64,000 bases of DNA, from NCBI GenBank assembly GCA_028023455.1, contig JAQFVV010000976.1:1-64000 (forward strand). Reading direction: 5' to 3'. How positions within the stretch are numbered: the first letter of the stretch is position 1; each line of letters opens with the position of its first letter. This DNA comes from Epiperipatus broadwayi (lineage: Eukaryota; Onychophora; Udeonychophora; Euonychophora; Peripatidae). The notes under the pieces were generated by a model that saw only the letters and a list, made by a program, of their open reading frames with translations, ran no database searches and was not told where the DNA came from. Below are positions 11,598-23,564 of the stretch, in pieces. The translations under genes were made by a program, and so were the position numbers.

Positions 11598-13870
11598 TTT
11601 CACTTATAATCAAATGAAAATAATGATAAATCATTTAACAATCAAATTCTAATATACGTAACTAATCAAACATTGTTTATAATAACACAGACTTATGATA
11701 AAATTTAAAGATGTTCATATCTAACTAAAATAAGTCATGAATGATTGAGATAAGAGCTTTAGTATGTCATTTACGTTTACAATATTCGTAATATCTAAAT
11801 AACTATATGACCCAATAATTAATTTTAAACCCTATTTTAATAAAATGATAAATACTATCTCAGCTATGCTATACTCAAATATTAATTTACTATTACTAAT
11901 CACATTATTTATAACAAGATAAAATATTTAATAATAATGTAATATCAATAAACCTATAAGATTACCTTGAATCTATAATATCCAATCATACAAATATATT
12001 TGAGAAACAATAGATTTCTATTGGGTATTTACTTAAGTACAATTCACTAATCATATCAATTTATTTTAAATTTCCTGTAACTAAAGTATTAAAACTATAT
12101 TATAACATTCAAAACATATAAAAAGAATTAATAGCATTTATTACAATCAAATGTGAATATTAAAATTTAATAATTAATTGGATTTATGATCCACATCAAC
12201 TATATTTTAAATCACCTTCAGGAGAACACTAAATATCTATTTTCTTGTTTCATTAATAAATATAGTATAAAATATTTAAATGTGTTAGTCTTTATATAAC
12301 ATAACAAAAATAAAAATATAGTGAATTCACTAATGATATAGCATAAGAATTGAATGATAAAGTAAAGTATCTAAGTAAACCAACTATACACGTAATGTGA
12401 AAGTAAAATTGAAACCAATATTTTAAGTTTTAATGATGTAAATAACTATGCTTACCGAACATAAATTACAACTCCTTTTCATTTCCTTTTTTTACAATCA
12501 AAACCGATGAAAATTTATCCTTGACAATAAAAAAATAATTGAATTACGTATCTACAAAGATTTTAGATAGATATTTTCACATATTTTACTTCTATATAAT
12601 TTTTAATTTTAACAGCCAAATAAAATATATTTATGATTTTTCTTTTTATGTCTAACTGTTAGTAATGATAATAATAATGACTTCGGCAGCCTTCATAAAA
12701 TTATCAGCGAAGTCATACAACCTGGAAAAGAAAAAAGGAACTTTACAAGGGGGCGGGGGGGGACGGAAGCAAATCTAATCCAGATTTCTTATTGGATATT
12801 TATGTACAAATTGTATGAAGAAAAAAACAAGTAAATAAAATACATAATCCTAATTTTAAATCGTTTTTATAAAAAAATGATATCTTTTAGTATTCTAAGT
12901 TTGAAAAGCTTTAATATGAAAATTTTCTGTTTTACTACATCCATATTTCTACGGTTTTCATGATAGCTTGTATAATATATTGAAATAAATATGTTGCAAA
13001 ATTTGTAAGACTTGATCTGATTATTCATACATATATCATATACTATACATAGTAAAGTTTATGTCTTTTATTTCTAATTCAGATATTTAATTACATTTAA
13101 ACCCTTCATTAATTAATGCAGTGACGGAAAAGAAAAAAGTTTACAACTAACTATATTTTATTACAATTTTTTTTTTCTAATAAAAATCCCCTCTATTCTT
13201 ACAATATATAATATATGTATAGTATTAACTTTTTTGTCATGAGAGATTAATTGGTAAAAGGTGTTTAAATTTGGTTAACTTTTTCAGGAAGCCTGCTAAA
13301 ATGATTAAAGAAGTGCCTTTCTACCATTTATCAAAAAAAAAAAAAAGCACTTGAATGACACAGTAGTATTAAATAGAAAAATGTCTATTAACATTAATTT
13401 AGAAGCTGACTGCAAAATTCAATAAATGTCATGAGAATAGCCACTGTTGATGTTAACTAAGCATTGAACATTTTCACTTCAAACTTGCCACAACACATAT
13501 CCAATTTATGGGCTTGAGAATAAATGAGCACTCTGTTCTCAAAATAAGATTAGTGAATATTTTCTACTTTTAAAACTAGAAATATATATATAAATTTCTC
13601 TGTTAATACATATGAATATGTATATTGTCAACACATCGCATTCTAGAAATTCGTGTGATAATGACACTAGGCAGAAATTATAATGCCAAAACATTTTTAC
13701 TAAAGCCTAATCTAAAATTTAACTACTTGAGTGCTATTAAATCATAGTGGCAGTATTATAAAAATATTAATAAAACTTAACTCTTGACATATAATAAAAT
13801 TCTTTAGCATATAATATGAAAAAAAAAAGCCATACTAGCTATAAATTTGAATTCTATATTATTATTTATG
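11598..13870. other. AT-rich DNA, one candidate minus-strand exon
   Basis: No transposon domain was recognised. A G-rich run (GGGGGCGGGGGGGG, about 12750-12763) stands out. The only exon-like segment is 12652-12721 on the minus strand, described separately. Confidence 0.45.
12652..12721 (-). CDS. Candidate terminal exon, unknown protein
   Basis: On the minus strand a strong 3' splice site, CCTTTTTTCTTTTCCAG, precedes a segment of higher GC than its surroundings. After one leftover base it reads LYDFADNFMKAAEV, five I, TNS, then TAG (22 codons). The first half looks coding; the isoleucine run is simple-sequence ATT. A 7-bp inverted repeat (GACTTCG/CGAAGTC) lies within it. No upstream exon was found within the window, and I do not recognise the peptide. 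It could be a chance match to splice consensus. Confidence 0.25.
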
Positions 13871-13883
13871 TAAAATTAATTAA

Positions 13884-14162
13884 GCATCACATGATCACTA
13901 TCTCTTATACTAGCACATAATTGTTTATAAACAAGGCAAAACTCTATACAGTAGTGCCACCCTGTGCCAACCAGATTAATCAATGGATGCCAGAAGGCTT
14001 GGGCATAAAATCCCTATTTAATGCCACAAGCCAGAAACTAGTCTGGGGATATTGGATGAGTAGGCATTAGATAGAGATTTTATGCACAAGCCTTCTGGCA
14101 TCCATTGATTACTCTGGTTGGCAAAGGGTGGCACTACTGTCTAGAGAGTTTTGCCTTGTTTA
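13884..14162. mobile_element. Family A foldback, copy A1
   Basis: Starts near 'GCATCACATGATCACTATC' and has long inverted arms sharing 'AATCAATGGATGCCAGAAGG' and its complement. It is flanked by a perfect 13-bp duplication TAAAATTAATTAA (13871-13883 and 14163-14175). The centre holds the 3' half of the family A hammerhead (GCCACAAGCCA, GAAA, CTAGTC, TGGGGA, TTGGAT, about 14024-14058). The 5' half is missing. Confidence 0.8.
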
Positions 14163-14228
14163 TAAAATTAATTAACTTTAAATAAAAAGTAGTTCATTAG
14201 TAATACAAAATAAATACATTTTGTTGTA

Positions 14229-14429
14229 AACAATGAGGATTGCCAATTCCTCAACAAGCTTTGTGAGTGCCAAAGCATGAAATCAGGTCAGGAGTTTGGG
14301 GGGGGTTCCTGACAGAGATATTTTAAGTGCTTGCTCTGGCTAAGCATTTATCACAAAGCTTGTTGAGGAATTGGCAATCCTCATTGTTTATAACTTACAA
14401 ACTTAAGAGATAGGGTCATGTGATCAATG
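14229..14429. mobile_element. Family B foldback, copy B1
   Basis: Inverted arms 'CAATGAGGATTGCCAATTCC' / complement surround a centre with GTGCCAAAGCAT, GAAA, TCAGGTC. A perfect 13-bp duplication ACATTTTGTTGTA flanks it (14216-14228 and 14430-14442). The right end (GGGTCATGTGATC) resembles the end of family A, suggesting the same mobilising machinery. Confidence 0.75.
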
Positions 14430-14442
14430 ACATTTTGTTGTA

Positions 14443-16681
14443 GCTTTAAAATTTAGTAGAATATATAATTAATGAATATACAATTGCTGAATGTAAATCA
14501 TACAAATACTACTGCACTTGAATAAATAAAAGTTATAATTTATGTTTGAAGAAACTGATGAGAAGGGTGACCCTGATGTTATTAATAACGCACACAGACA
14601 TATATATTGTGACCATCTGAATGGGCACAAGGAATTGAGATACTTTGTATCTGCATTGAATAGTTATATTGTATTAAAAAAAATGAAATAGCTTTAGAAT
14701 TTTAAATTTTTTTGTTGGAAATTGTTTAAAGGTTAGATATGGACTGCTTATACAGTTGATTGACCACTTTATAAGTATTAATTATTATTATTGTGGTTAA
14801 TGAAGTATTTAATGTAAGGAAGAGGGGTTATTTATTAGGGGAATCAGTATATTTAGTTTTGGCAGGAAAATGCAGTTATTTTATGTTAGTGTTTAGTATT
14901 GATTTGAATGTTTTCCTAATCCCTTATTCAGTGATACCTCTCCCTTTATCAACATTAATAGTCACCTCAATTATATTTAGTCAAGATAGTTTAATATTTA
15001 GGTTGCAGTACATGTGCACGCATGTATGTCTGTATTATGTTTCATTTCATTTTCATCTTTTAATAACATTAAGCAATAGTACATTTAACATGAAGACATT
15101 TAAAGTACAGAAATTATCTTTAATAATTTAACAAATATATTTTTTTCCAATGATTAATGGATATTTGGATAGGTGAATTATTTTATAAATTAAATAAATT
15201 ATTCATCAGTTTGTTTAACAGTTAATTAATATTCATTTCTTTTAAGTTTGTAAAAGCTATTTATTTTGTTATTATTATTATTTTGTCTTGATTTAATTGT
15301 AAAAAATCAGAATGATTTTTTTTTAAGAAAAGATTTCTTGAATATGTAATTAGCTTAAGTGCAAAAATGTGGGAGTTAACCTTTTGAAGGGAAATGACCT
15401 TTTGCTAGGGGAAAAGAAATATCTATTTGACAGATAGCTTCCAGTAAAAATTGCTCATTGTTGTGATAATTGCAGCCAACGCTCATTATAATTGTAATTG
15501 CAGCCAGTTGCTGAAGTCAAATTGATTTAAAAAGCTTTGGAGGAAACTTCTAAAAAATCTTAGGAAATTCATTACGGAAAAATGTCTTTAATTGGAATGC
15601 AGGAATAAATTTTAAGAAGGTACATTAGTTTTTCATTACTCTCCTTAATTTAAACATTTGAATTAACCACCTCATAATTATTAATATTTAAAAATGTATA
15701 TCGTTGGTGTTAAGATGGCATTACTTTATTTATCTATAATTAAGAAAGAAAATAGAGTACATGAACATTACTGTTGTATAACTAATCTGCTTGTGTCTTC
15801 TAATATATCTTGGAAACATATGCAGGACTGTTTTTCAAAATTTATTTTGATTTTTCACCATCTTCTGCATTATGCTTTTATGAGAGTTAAATGTAAAATT
15901 AAGGATATGTGTATTTTGATATATCATGCAATGCTTAAATTAATTATAAAAAAAAAATGGCAGTATTTATTTATCTGATATTTCTAAAAATAATATGTAT
16001 TTAATGAAAGAAATAAAAATGTGAATTATTTCAAATAACCAAAGGAAACTCCTCATTAAATATTTACTTAAATCAGATGGAAGGACGGAAATGCGGTGCA
16101 ATTTCTGTTCTCTTTGATAAAAATGCACTATAATAATAAAGTATTAATTTTGGAATTACTAATGAACCATGATATCTTAATTGTCAATATTCAAAAATAA
16201 ACTATGCATATATTAGATTATAAAGTATCAAATGCTATTTAAGAAAACTATTAAGAGTAATTGCATACTTAATTAAAACTACTACGGAGGGAATGAAATA
16301 ATTCCTGTTCAACTGTAGCTAAAAATGGCTTATATTTCATCATAATAAAAAGAGAAATTGATTGCTTATGTGTGATTTAGTAACTCAAATAGTTATGCTA
16401 TGAACATTGGAAGTGCTGAATCATATTTAAGTTGTGATTATATATATATATTGATTAGCTACAGAAATTCATTTTATGTTCAAATTCAGTTTGGAATCTG
16501 TCCCCATATCATTTCATAAACCCGGATAAGAACTTTGCAAGCGTACTTTTCTACTTTAAGTCACAGAACAAATAACTTTTGTTTCCTTATTTTTTTTTGC
16601 TTGTCATTATTAATGTATATTATAGATAGGCATACTTATTATTATGTTTTATTTATAATTTGAGTTATTATGATCTCCTAG
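14443..16681. other. AT-rich DNA, nothing firmly recognised
   Basis: Open frames of 94-112 codons occur at about 14793-15131 and 15694-15978, but they are rich in I/L/F/Y/K and lack domain similarity, so they are best read as chance. No dispersed repeat seen elsewhere in the window was recognised here. Confidence 0.4.
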
Positions 16682-16721
16682 ATCGTCTCGGAATGCGTAT
16701 TCACGAGCAGTGGATACGTTG
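16682..16721 (+). CDS. Candidate 40-nt microexon
   Basis: A sharp island of about 50% GC in very AT-rich sequence, bounded by CTCCTAG on the left and GTAAAA on the right. With one leading base it reads SSRNAYSRAVDTL and ends in phase 0. All three frames are open, so the frame is assigned only by compatibility with the next candidates at 17407 and 20233. I do not recognise the peptide. The acceptor's pyrimidine tract is weak. Confidence 0.3.
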
Positions 16722-17406
16722 GTAAAAATTGATTTTATAAAAATATGTCTTATTTTTCTTTTACGAAGGTAGAGAAAATAAATATATATTTTTTTATCAT
16801 ATCATTAGAGAACGGTTTACATTTATTTTATAGATTTCATTATTTCAAAATGAAAATTTTGGCTTTAAAATCAATGAACGTATAACTGAAATAGTTTGCT
16901 AGATATGATAAAGAAGTTTGTTCATAATAATTATAACTATTAAATTCTAAAAGTAACTTAAAGTTTATTCTGAATTAAAAATAATACCTTAATGTATTAT
17001 TTAATTACCATATTATCTGCATAGTATGTAACTTAGAATTAATTTCTTTTTTTGTGTGTGTAGATTCTTATACACATGTGTGTGTCTGTTTTGCACAATT
17101 ATGACATTTGTTTAATAAAGTTCTGTTTGTGAATATTTTATGTATAAATTTCAGATGTGTCGTATTCTATAGAATTGAACGGATTAGTATGTTATCTGTG
17201 TGTATTTATCTGCCAGCATGTAAATATAATGTTAGACATGTAGAAGAGCTTTGTGAATGGAAAATAATCTGATTGTGTTCTAATATTTGTAGAAATAAAA
17301 GATTCTACTTATTTAGTATATTTTAATAATTTCCATGAGTAGAGCCTAGTTTATATTATACATGTATTATGAAATGATAGTTTGAAGTTAAGTGATGTTT
17401 TTTTAG

Positions 17407-17439
17407 AGTCTTGGTGATGAGGAAAAGTCCCCACCAACA
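17407..17439 (+). CDS. Candidate 33-nt microexon
   Basis: Preceded by GATGTTTTTTTAG, a good 3' splice site, and followed by GTATAT, a usable donor. The 33 bases encode SLGDEEKSPPT in phase 0. If read through the donor, the frame continues VYFRIR and stops, so it could instead be a terminal exon. In-frame with the candidates at 16682 and 20233. Not recognised. Confidence 0.3.
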
Positions 17440-17441
17440 GT

Positions 17442-19150
17442 ATATTTTAGAATTAGATGAATTATTGTAGAAGTGTTAAGTAATGAGTTTATTTGCTCCT
17501 CATGCAAATTTCCCTTGGAATGTGTAGTCTATATAATCATGAATATATAGCTCTGTGTTATTTAATATGTGGCCAGATAAATAGTTAAAATAATTTTTGA
17601 TATAATATTGGTGTCTTATTTTTTTGATGGTTTACGACATTGTCCAAAATGAAATAATTATTTAATATTTTCTTGATGAATGGATAGTTTAAAAGAAAAG
17701 ATTGTTTTCTATTGTGGTTGCTTGACACACACACGCACACATGTGTAATATGATCAATATCGTGAATATAAAGGTATAGGTTGTTGAAACTAAAGTGGGA
17801 AATAAATGTTTTGAAGAACATTATATTCATTTAAATAGAAGTATAGAGTTATTGAAATTAAAACAGGAAATAAATATTTTAAAACACAGTATATTTATTT
17901 AATACAGAATTATAAATCATCAAACCATCAGAATAAATATGATTTCATTATTATGCGTGAAAAGGTATATGTATTTAAAAATGATTGTTTCATTAGTTAA
18001 AAAAAGTTGCTTTGTTGATGGCCAAATATTTTAGTTTTATTTATTTTATTAATCAATAGAAAATCTTGTCATAAATATTTCTTGTGCCAATAATATAATA
18101 TATTATTTAGTCAGTGTTATGTTTAATTATATTTAAGTGAAACACTTAAGCAAAGCAAGTATGCAAAGTTAGAAGATTCAAGTTTTGTTGTTAATTTCTG
18201 ATTTCAAAAGGGTATAAATAATGTTATATGATGGGATAATCCCAAACTGATGCTCAAAGTTTATTGGATAATTTGAAATCTGTAAGACAAGTAGTCCTAT
18301 TGTAAAAAAAAAAAAGAAATATCATGTTAAACTAAATTTTTTCAGTGTAATAAATGATTTGTTTATTTATTAAAAACTGTGTCTTAAGTTATTCTTGTGT
18401 ACATCCGTGTTTCAATTTCCACATCTCCATATTTCATAAATCTATTATAGAGTAGATATATTATTTTATAGTTATGATATCAAATTTTCTGGTGTCTGAC
18501 AATATTGTTTTCCTAATCCAAACATTATAAGGAACATTTGCCACTGGATAAATGTATTAGAAAGGTTGCCAAGTAGGTATATTTGTTAGATGATGATATG
18601 AGATTAAAATACCCTATTTCTGTCATTATCTTATTATTGAAACACAGTAAAATATTTTAGTAAATTTTTTTCATTACATTTTATTTAGAATTATAAATTA
18701 TGGGCCAATGTATTGTGACGGGCACATACGTACGTTACATTATTTTTTATTAGTAAACATAAAAAAAAAGTTCGCCGATAAAAAATTTGTTTTTTAAGAA
18801 TTAAAAATTGAAAATTAAAAAAATCATCTTAAACTCGTATATATATAAAATCGCACAGATAAATAATTATTAAAATAAAACTTTATTAAAGAAAAAGTAT
18901 TTTAAAACTAAATTTTAAAAAGATTTGGAGATAAAATTATATCTTTAAATTTATCTTTAAATATATCTTTGGATTTGGAAAACAGGTTAATTAATGTTAT
19001 GGAAATGATTATTTTAATTAGTCCAAGTGAATAAGCCCTTGGGCATTTAAATGTATAAACAACGGTCAGATAGGAAAACAATAGAAACTTTTAGCAAATA
19101 AAAAGAAATTCCTATGAAATCGGACCTCGGCGAAAAGGTTTTCACCATCA
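17442..19150. other. AT-rich DNA, nothing recognised
   Basis: Contains (CA)n/(TG)-like short runs near 17058-17090 (just upstream) and 17726-17745, and several poly-A/T runs. No domain or dispersed repeat was recognised. Confidence 0.4.
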
Positions 19151-19190
19151 TGACGTAATGTTGAGTTAATCCACAAAATTATTATAAAAG
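19151..19190 (+). promoter_or_regulatory. Promoter-like site: CRE-like element plus TATA box
   Basis: TGACGTAA at 19151-19158 matches a CRE/bZIP-type site and TATAAAAG at 19183-19190 a TATA box. Initiation would be expected near 19213. The next ~280 bp are less AT-rich than their surroundings and contain a 12-bp perfect hairpin (GAAGGGATTGAA at 19264-19275, complement at 19286-19297) and a short upstream ORF before the candidate start at 19386. Inference only. Confidence 0.3.
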
Positions 19191-19385
19191 GAAAGGTTTG
19201 AAAATAAAAGAATTAGTTGGTTATTACGAGTGAACAGATATGTGTTAGTGCAGAGTTGAAGGAGAAGGGATTGAAAGACACACTCTTCAATCCCTTCAGT
19301 TCTGCTAGGAAGAAAGAGAAATGAACTATCGTTTTTTTACATTGAGGACCAGCTGGAGTAAAAAACCTCAGGATGAATAAATAAA

Positions 19386-19475
19386 ATGGCCAACAGAATT
19401 CCAATCTTTTATTGGACGGCGTGGGAATTCACGTTCAAATGGCAAGCAACAGATAAGGATGAACTGTTTAAAACT
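19386..19475 (+). CDS. Candidate first coding exon, unknown protein
   Basis: ATG in context AAAATGG begins 30 codons, MANRIPIFYWTAWEFTFKWQ followed by ATDKDELFKT, ending at a canonical donor GTAAGA (19476) in phase 0. The segment is more GC-rich than its flanks and sits about 200 bp downstream of the TATA-like site. It would splice in frame to 20233-20276. Unspliced, the frame stops after four more codons. The product is not recognised. Confidence 0.3.
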
Positions 19476-20232
19476 GTAAGAACTTTATAATTAATGAACA
19501 TTAAATTAAAAACTTTCCGTATTTAAATAATACAAATAGAATTCTATCTGACCAACATAAATTAATATTAATAATGTCATTTGATGTATTTTTTTTTTAT
19601 TTAAAATCATTTCCATTTATTTTTTTGTTCTTTTAAGTTTCTATTATGATTTTTGTTTTTTGTTAGACTAAATTACATAAATGTTAAACTTTAGTCAGGC
19701 GTGAATGGCTATATAGATTTGTAAAGTTATATTAGGGGAGGGTAATCTTAGGTTATTTGTTTCGTGGTTGAATTGGGTCGATGAATTGGATATATTGATG
19801 TAGTTAGTAGATGTAATTCGAGATTTGCTATGGGCAGAATCGCTTGTATACGCCACACACTTCCTCTTGCCTAGGGAATGCAATCGTAAATCGGCAAAAT
19901 GACCGCAGTCCATTTCTATGGAGTTTTTTTTTATTGTTCTTTTCGTTAGATAGATGTAATATTCCTATCTGACTGAGTCAATGTATTATCTTAACCTGTT
20001 TTGTGTTGCTGTATTCTTATTACATTAAATACATTGATATATCAGATGGATTGACGCCAGGTTGACTGCGAATTTTTAGCCTAAGGTTAAATGGGGATAG
20101 AATGTTTTATCTTCAAATGCAAATCTATGTAGTCCATTCATACTCAATACCCATAAATAAAATTGCATTTAAGTTGGGTATAGACGCTTGCATGGGTTCG
20201 TTACCAGTTAATTATGTTTTTGGTTTTCATAG

Positions 20233-20276
20233 GTGATCAAAATATATAGACATTCGGTAAATACTGATACCTTACG
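20233..20276 (+). CDS. Candidate 44-nt internal exon
   Basis: Preceded by TTTTTGGTTTTCATAG, a good acceptor, and followed by GTGAGT, a consensus donor. In phase 0 it reads VIKIYRHSVNTDTL plus two bases. Both upstream candidates (17407-17439 and 19386-19475) end in phase 0, so either could join here, as with alternative first exons. No downstream partner was identified and the protein is not recognised. Confidence 0.3.
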
Positions 20277-20744
20277 GTGAGTATCTAAGATGTATTTATT
20301 CGGATGTCTTTTAAGTTATTGGTGTTAATGTGGTGTCTTATGATGAACACCATTGGGTTTCTTGTAGTCCCTATGCAATTGACGGTATCAATGATTTTGT
20401 ATTTTGATCATTTATGTTTACTTTGGAATGTTTTTAACTGTGTAATCTATGTAACCGATCTATACTCAACATTATAAAACAAACTTTCATAAATCCATCT
20501 GTGCGAACTTAATTAAAATGTAAACTTATAATATTATAAAAATTAAAATGTAAATTTAAATTATAAAATCAAATTAAAATCTAAAATAAACATACTAAAA
20601 TAATAATGTTAAATTTTATATATATATGTGCGTAAATAAATTTTTGTATGTTAATTACTGGCAGTGGCTTATTTTATTTATTTTTTAATATTGAAATATA
20701 ATTAGATAAGATATTATATTACTAAATCTCTGCTACTCCCTGAG

Positions 20745-20872
20745 CTAGTGACTTGGGCTAACGACCGGAATCAAAATTTAAAAAAAAAAAAATTTTTTTT
20801 ATTTTTTTTACTTATGTATCTGCCTACTTTATAAATTTTTCTAGGCTCAAATGCCTAGATGGCACCCTGTAG
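20745..20872 (-). repeat. Dispersed repeat J, minus copy
   Basis: Shares 'GAGCTAGTGACTTGGGCTAA' and the downstream 'TTTCTAGG..AATGCCTAG' block with the inverted copy at 37545-37690. An A/T-run insertion of about 50 bp separates the two blocks here. The short inverted piece CTAGG...CCTAG looks like a stem. Not coding; class unknown. Confidence 0.5.
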
Positions 20873-21394
20873 TGCAGATCATGTTAAGTGTTATTCTCTG
20901 GATCGTTACAGTATTTTATTTAATTCAACTGTGTTTTTGAAGTTCCCTGAGATTGTATTGTATATTCCTTGATTGGCATTGAGGTAGCTGTTTAGATGAT
21001 GATGTGCCAAGTCATAGGATTGTTTAGTGATATAATTATAGCAAGATGATATATGTTGTACTTGGATGAAGGAAGAAATTAAGTTGAAAGAATATTTTAA
21101 TAGATTGTACAAATAAACATTGTGATTCTTTATCATGCAATTAATTAATAAAAAAGGATTTACATTATATTTAATGTTTTGTAATATTTCTTCTTTCATT
21201 TCCTTATAATCATATATCTTATGAACTTCCTATAGCCTCCCACTGAGCTGAGCTGAACATAGATTTAAGTAAAGAGTCTCAATAATAATTTTGTATCATA
21301 TATCTTGTTATATTGTTCTATTCATTAATAGAACTGGCGCCTGGGCATTTCGCTCATATAATGTATATGAGTGGTGTTGGCAGTGTAGGTTGTA

Positions 21395-21430
<36 letters not shown>

Positions 21431-22307
21431 TAATAAAGGAGAAGGTATCTCAATGATTCAATTGCAGTGTAAAAATCTCTATAGCATTTTGTCACAAAGG
21501 AACTATTAAAAAGCCATTGCACAACAATCAGCTATTAGTTAATGAGAGATTTTTATAACTAGAAATAGTAAAATTCAAATTTAATTCCCACTAATTTGAT
21601 AACTAAATTGATTGGCAATCAACTTGCTAGCTGAAAATTCTAAACTTGTTGAAAATTGTCATCTACCTGAAAGAATTTCTAAGTTTCACTTGAATTTAAA
21701 TTTTAAATCTTATAAATAATAAACAATGGCTAGGTGCTAAGGAGGTCATGTGATATTCAATCACTAGAACTGATATGTTCACCTTTAATCTGGATGGTTT
21801 AGATCTTGAATACATCATTTTATCATTTTCCTGACCACATATGTCAAATACATGGTAAAAAAATGGATTCATCATTATCCCATGATACAATTATAAGCAT
21901 TTATTGTAATTTATTATGAATGACTATAGTCATGTTTTACAATGACAATACAAATAAAGTTATGGAACACAAATATGTTCAAATATTCCAAGTTCTAATT
22001 ACAATATCTGCTTATTTGGCATTTTGTGTTATTGGATTTTAACCTTTTTTGCATTATTTTTTTTTTAAATGTGTTATTGTAATTTGCCATTGTATTCTAT
22101 TCTCAGTGATATTCTCCCTCTGAAAATAATGGTAACTATTTAAAATGTATATAATAATTTTTAAAAGATGAATAACATTTGTCTCTTTCCCAAAAACATC
22201 CCTCAAGATCATTATAAAATACTTTTTACATATTTAATCCATTGAAGATGATAAATATCAACACATTCAGAAAATACAGAACATAAAAATTAATAGTTAT
22301 ATATATA
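20873..22307. other. AT-rich DNA with a (TA)n(TG)n microsatellite
   Basis: A compound (TA)n(TG)n microsatellite spans about 21393-21430. No transposon domain or convincing exon was seen. Confidence 0.4.
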
Positions 22308-23285
22308 CAAAGGGGGACCCAAAAATAACTGCAATTGTTATGGTTTGCATGCCTGTTACATGCTTCTTGCAGGGATCCTTCTGCATTAATCTGCCAAATG
22401 GCATTGCTGTGGGAAATCTCAGGATCATGTAGCAAATTTTATAAAGTCCAATTTTTAATACATTAAAGATCAGCCTTTTCAAGCTATTGTGCATGTGCTT
22501 TTTATGAGTGTTAATAATAAATGAATACTTTCATTCCCAACACAAGATATAGTATTTATGAAAGAAGAAAATGAATCCACCTATTCTTTCAACTCAAATG
22601 CTTATATATGAGCAAATATTAAGTACTGGAGATGAAAGCGTGAGGATAGACCACTCACTTTAAATTACTGTTTACGATGTCTGAATGAATGATGTGGATG
22701 AAATTTTTGTATTTGTCCAATTTTTGTATTTGTCAATTTTTTTATAATGGTTGAAATGTTTGAATAATTAATGTTGATATTTTTTTTTACACAAATGACA
22801 TTTTTCTCTCATATTTATTTCATACAGTCAGGCATTTTATCTGCAAGTCTGAAACACTTACATAATGTGGTAAAATTTAAGTATCCCATTTTGTACAAAG
22901 AAATGAGTGCAAACTCCATCCAGCAGCGTCATCATTCAAAGTCTTGAGTATAAACACTTTTTAATTAAATTCAGCATGACCCAGCTTATTTGTTCATGAT
23001 ATTTGCTGGATCTCATTCCATGTGATTTTTTAAATTTCTTGAATGAAAAAATGATTCATTTTTTTTTTTTTTTTGCAGATTTAGAACTGAGGAGGGAAAT
23101 GCCAGAAGTGTTACAATGCATCACTTTGCAAGTGTTTTTGGACTACTTCAAAAAGTGACAAACTGTTTTAGACTGGTGTGTTGTATTAAATAGATTATAC
23201 TTTTTAGAGTGATTCAATTTGCAACACCTAAAAATAAATATACAATTTTTTATTACAAAATTTCAGTCATTTTTGGGTCTCCCTG
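22308..23285 (+). mobile_element. Mariner-type DNA transposon copy 1
   Basis: Inverted termini CAAAGGGGGACCCAAAAATA (left) and the complement of CAGGGAGACCCAAAAATGAC (right) are each flanked by TA, the mariner target duplication. The element is about 980 bp, somewhat shorter than a full mariner. Transposase remnants lie on the plus strand at 22805-23195. Confidence 0.8.
22805..23195 (+). pseudogene. Mariner transposase remnant
   Basis: Broken plus-strand frames include FLIKFSMTQLICS, LLDLIPCDF and, after a poly-T run, VLQCITLQVFLDYFKKWQTV. They correspond to the mariner transposase region around the third catalytic aspartate (YSPDLAPCDFF in family members) and the C-terminal W...C motif. Several stops are present, and the N-terminal HTH region is not recognisable. 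Confidence 0.65.
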
Positions 23286-23564
23286 TATATATATAAATAT
23301 AACCCAGAATAAACTTTCCAATTTTAAAATACCAATATATAAAAAAATAATAGCTATACCCAACTTATTGCATGTACATCATTTTAAGTAGCATTTAACA
23401 TTTATTTAATTAAAATAAATAAAATATTATTAAAGTCTACCAACATTAACATTCCCACAGGAATGGCCAATTTTTCATAAATTAAGTATAAACACAATTA
23501 TATTGTTCATTTAATAAATTGTCTGTCATATTTACAAAATAGGTCTCTTTGATTTTTCTTTTCT

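Noticed and set aside
12750-12766. G-rich run as a G-quadruplex regulatory site
   Set aside because: Only two separated G-runs with a single C; no promoter context.
14793-15131. 112-codon plus-strand open frame
   Set aside because: Composition is what AT-rich DNA gives by chance; no domain, no splice or promoter context, no repeat family.
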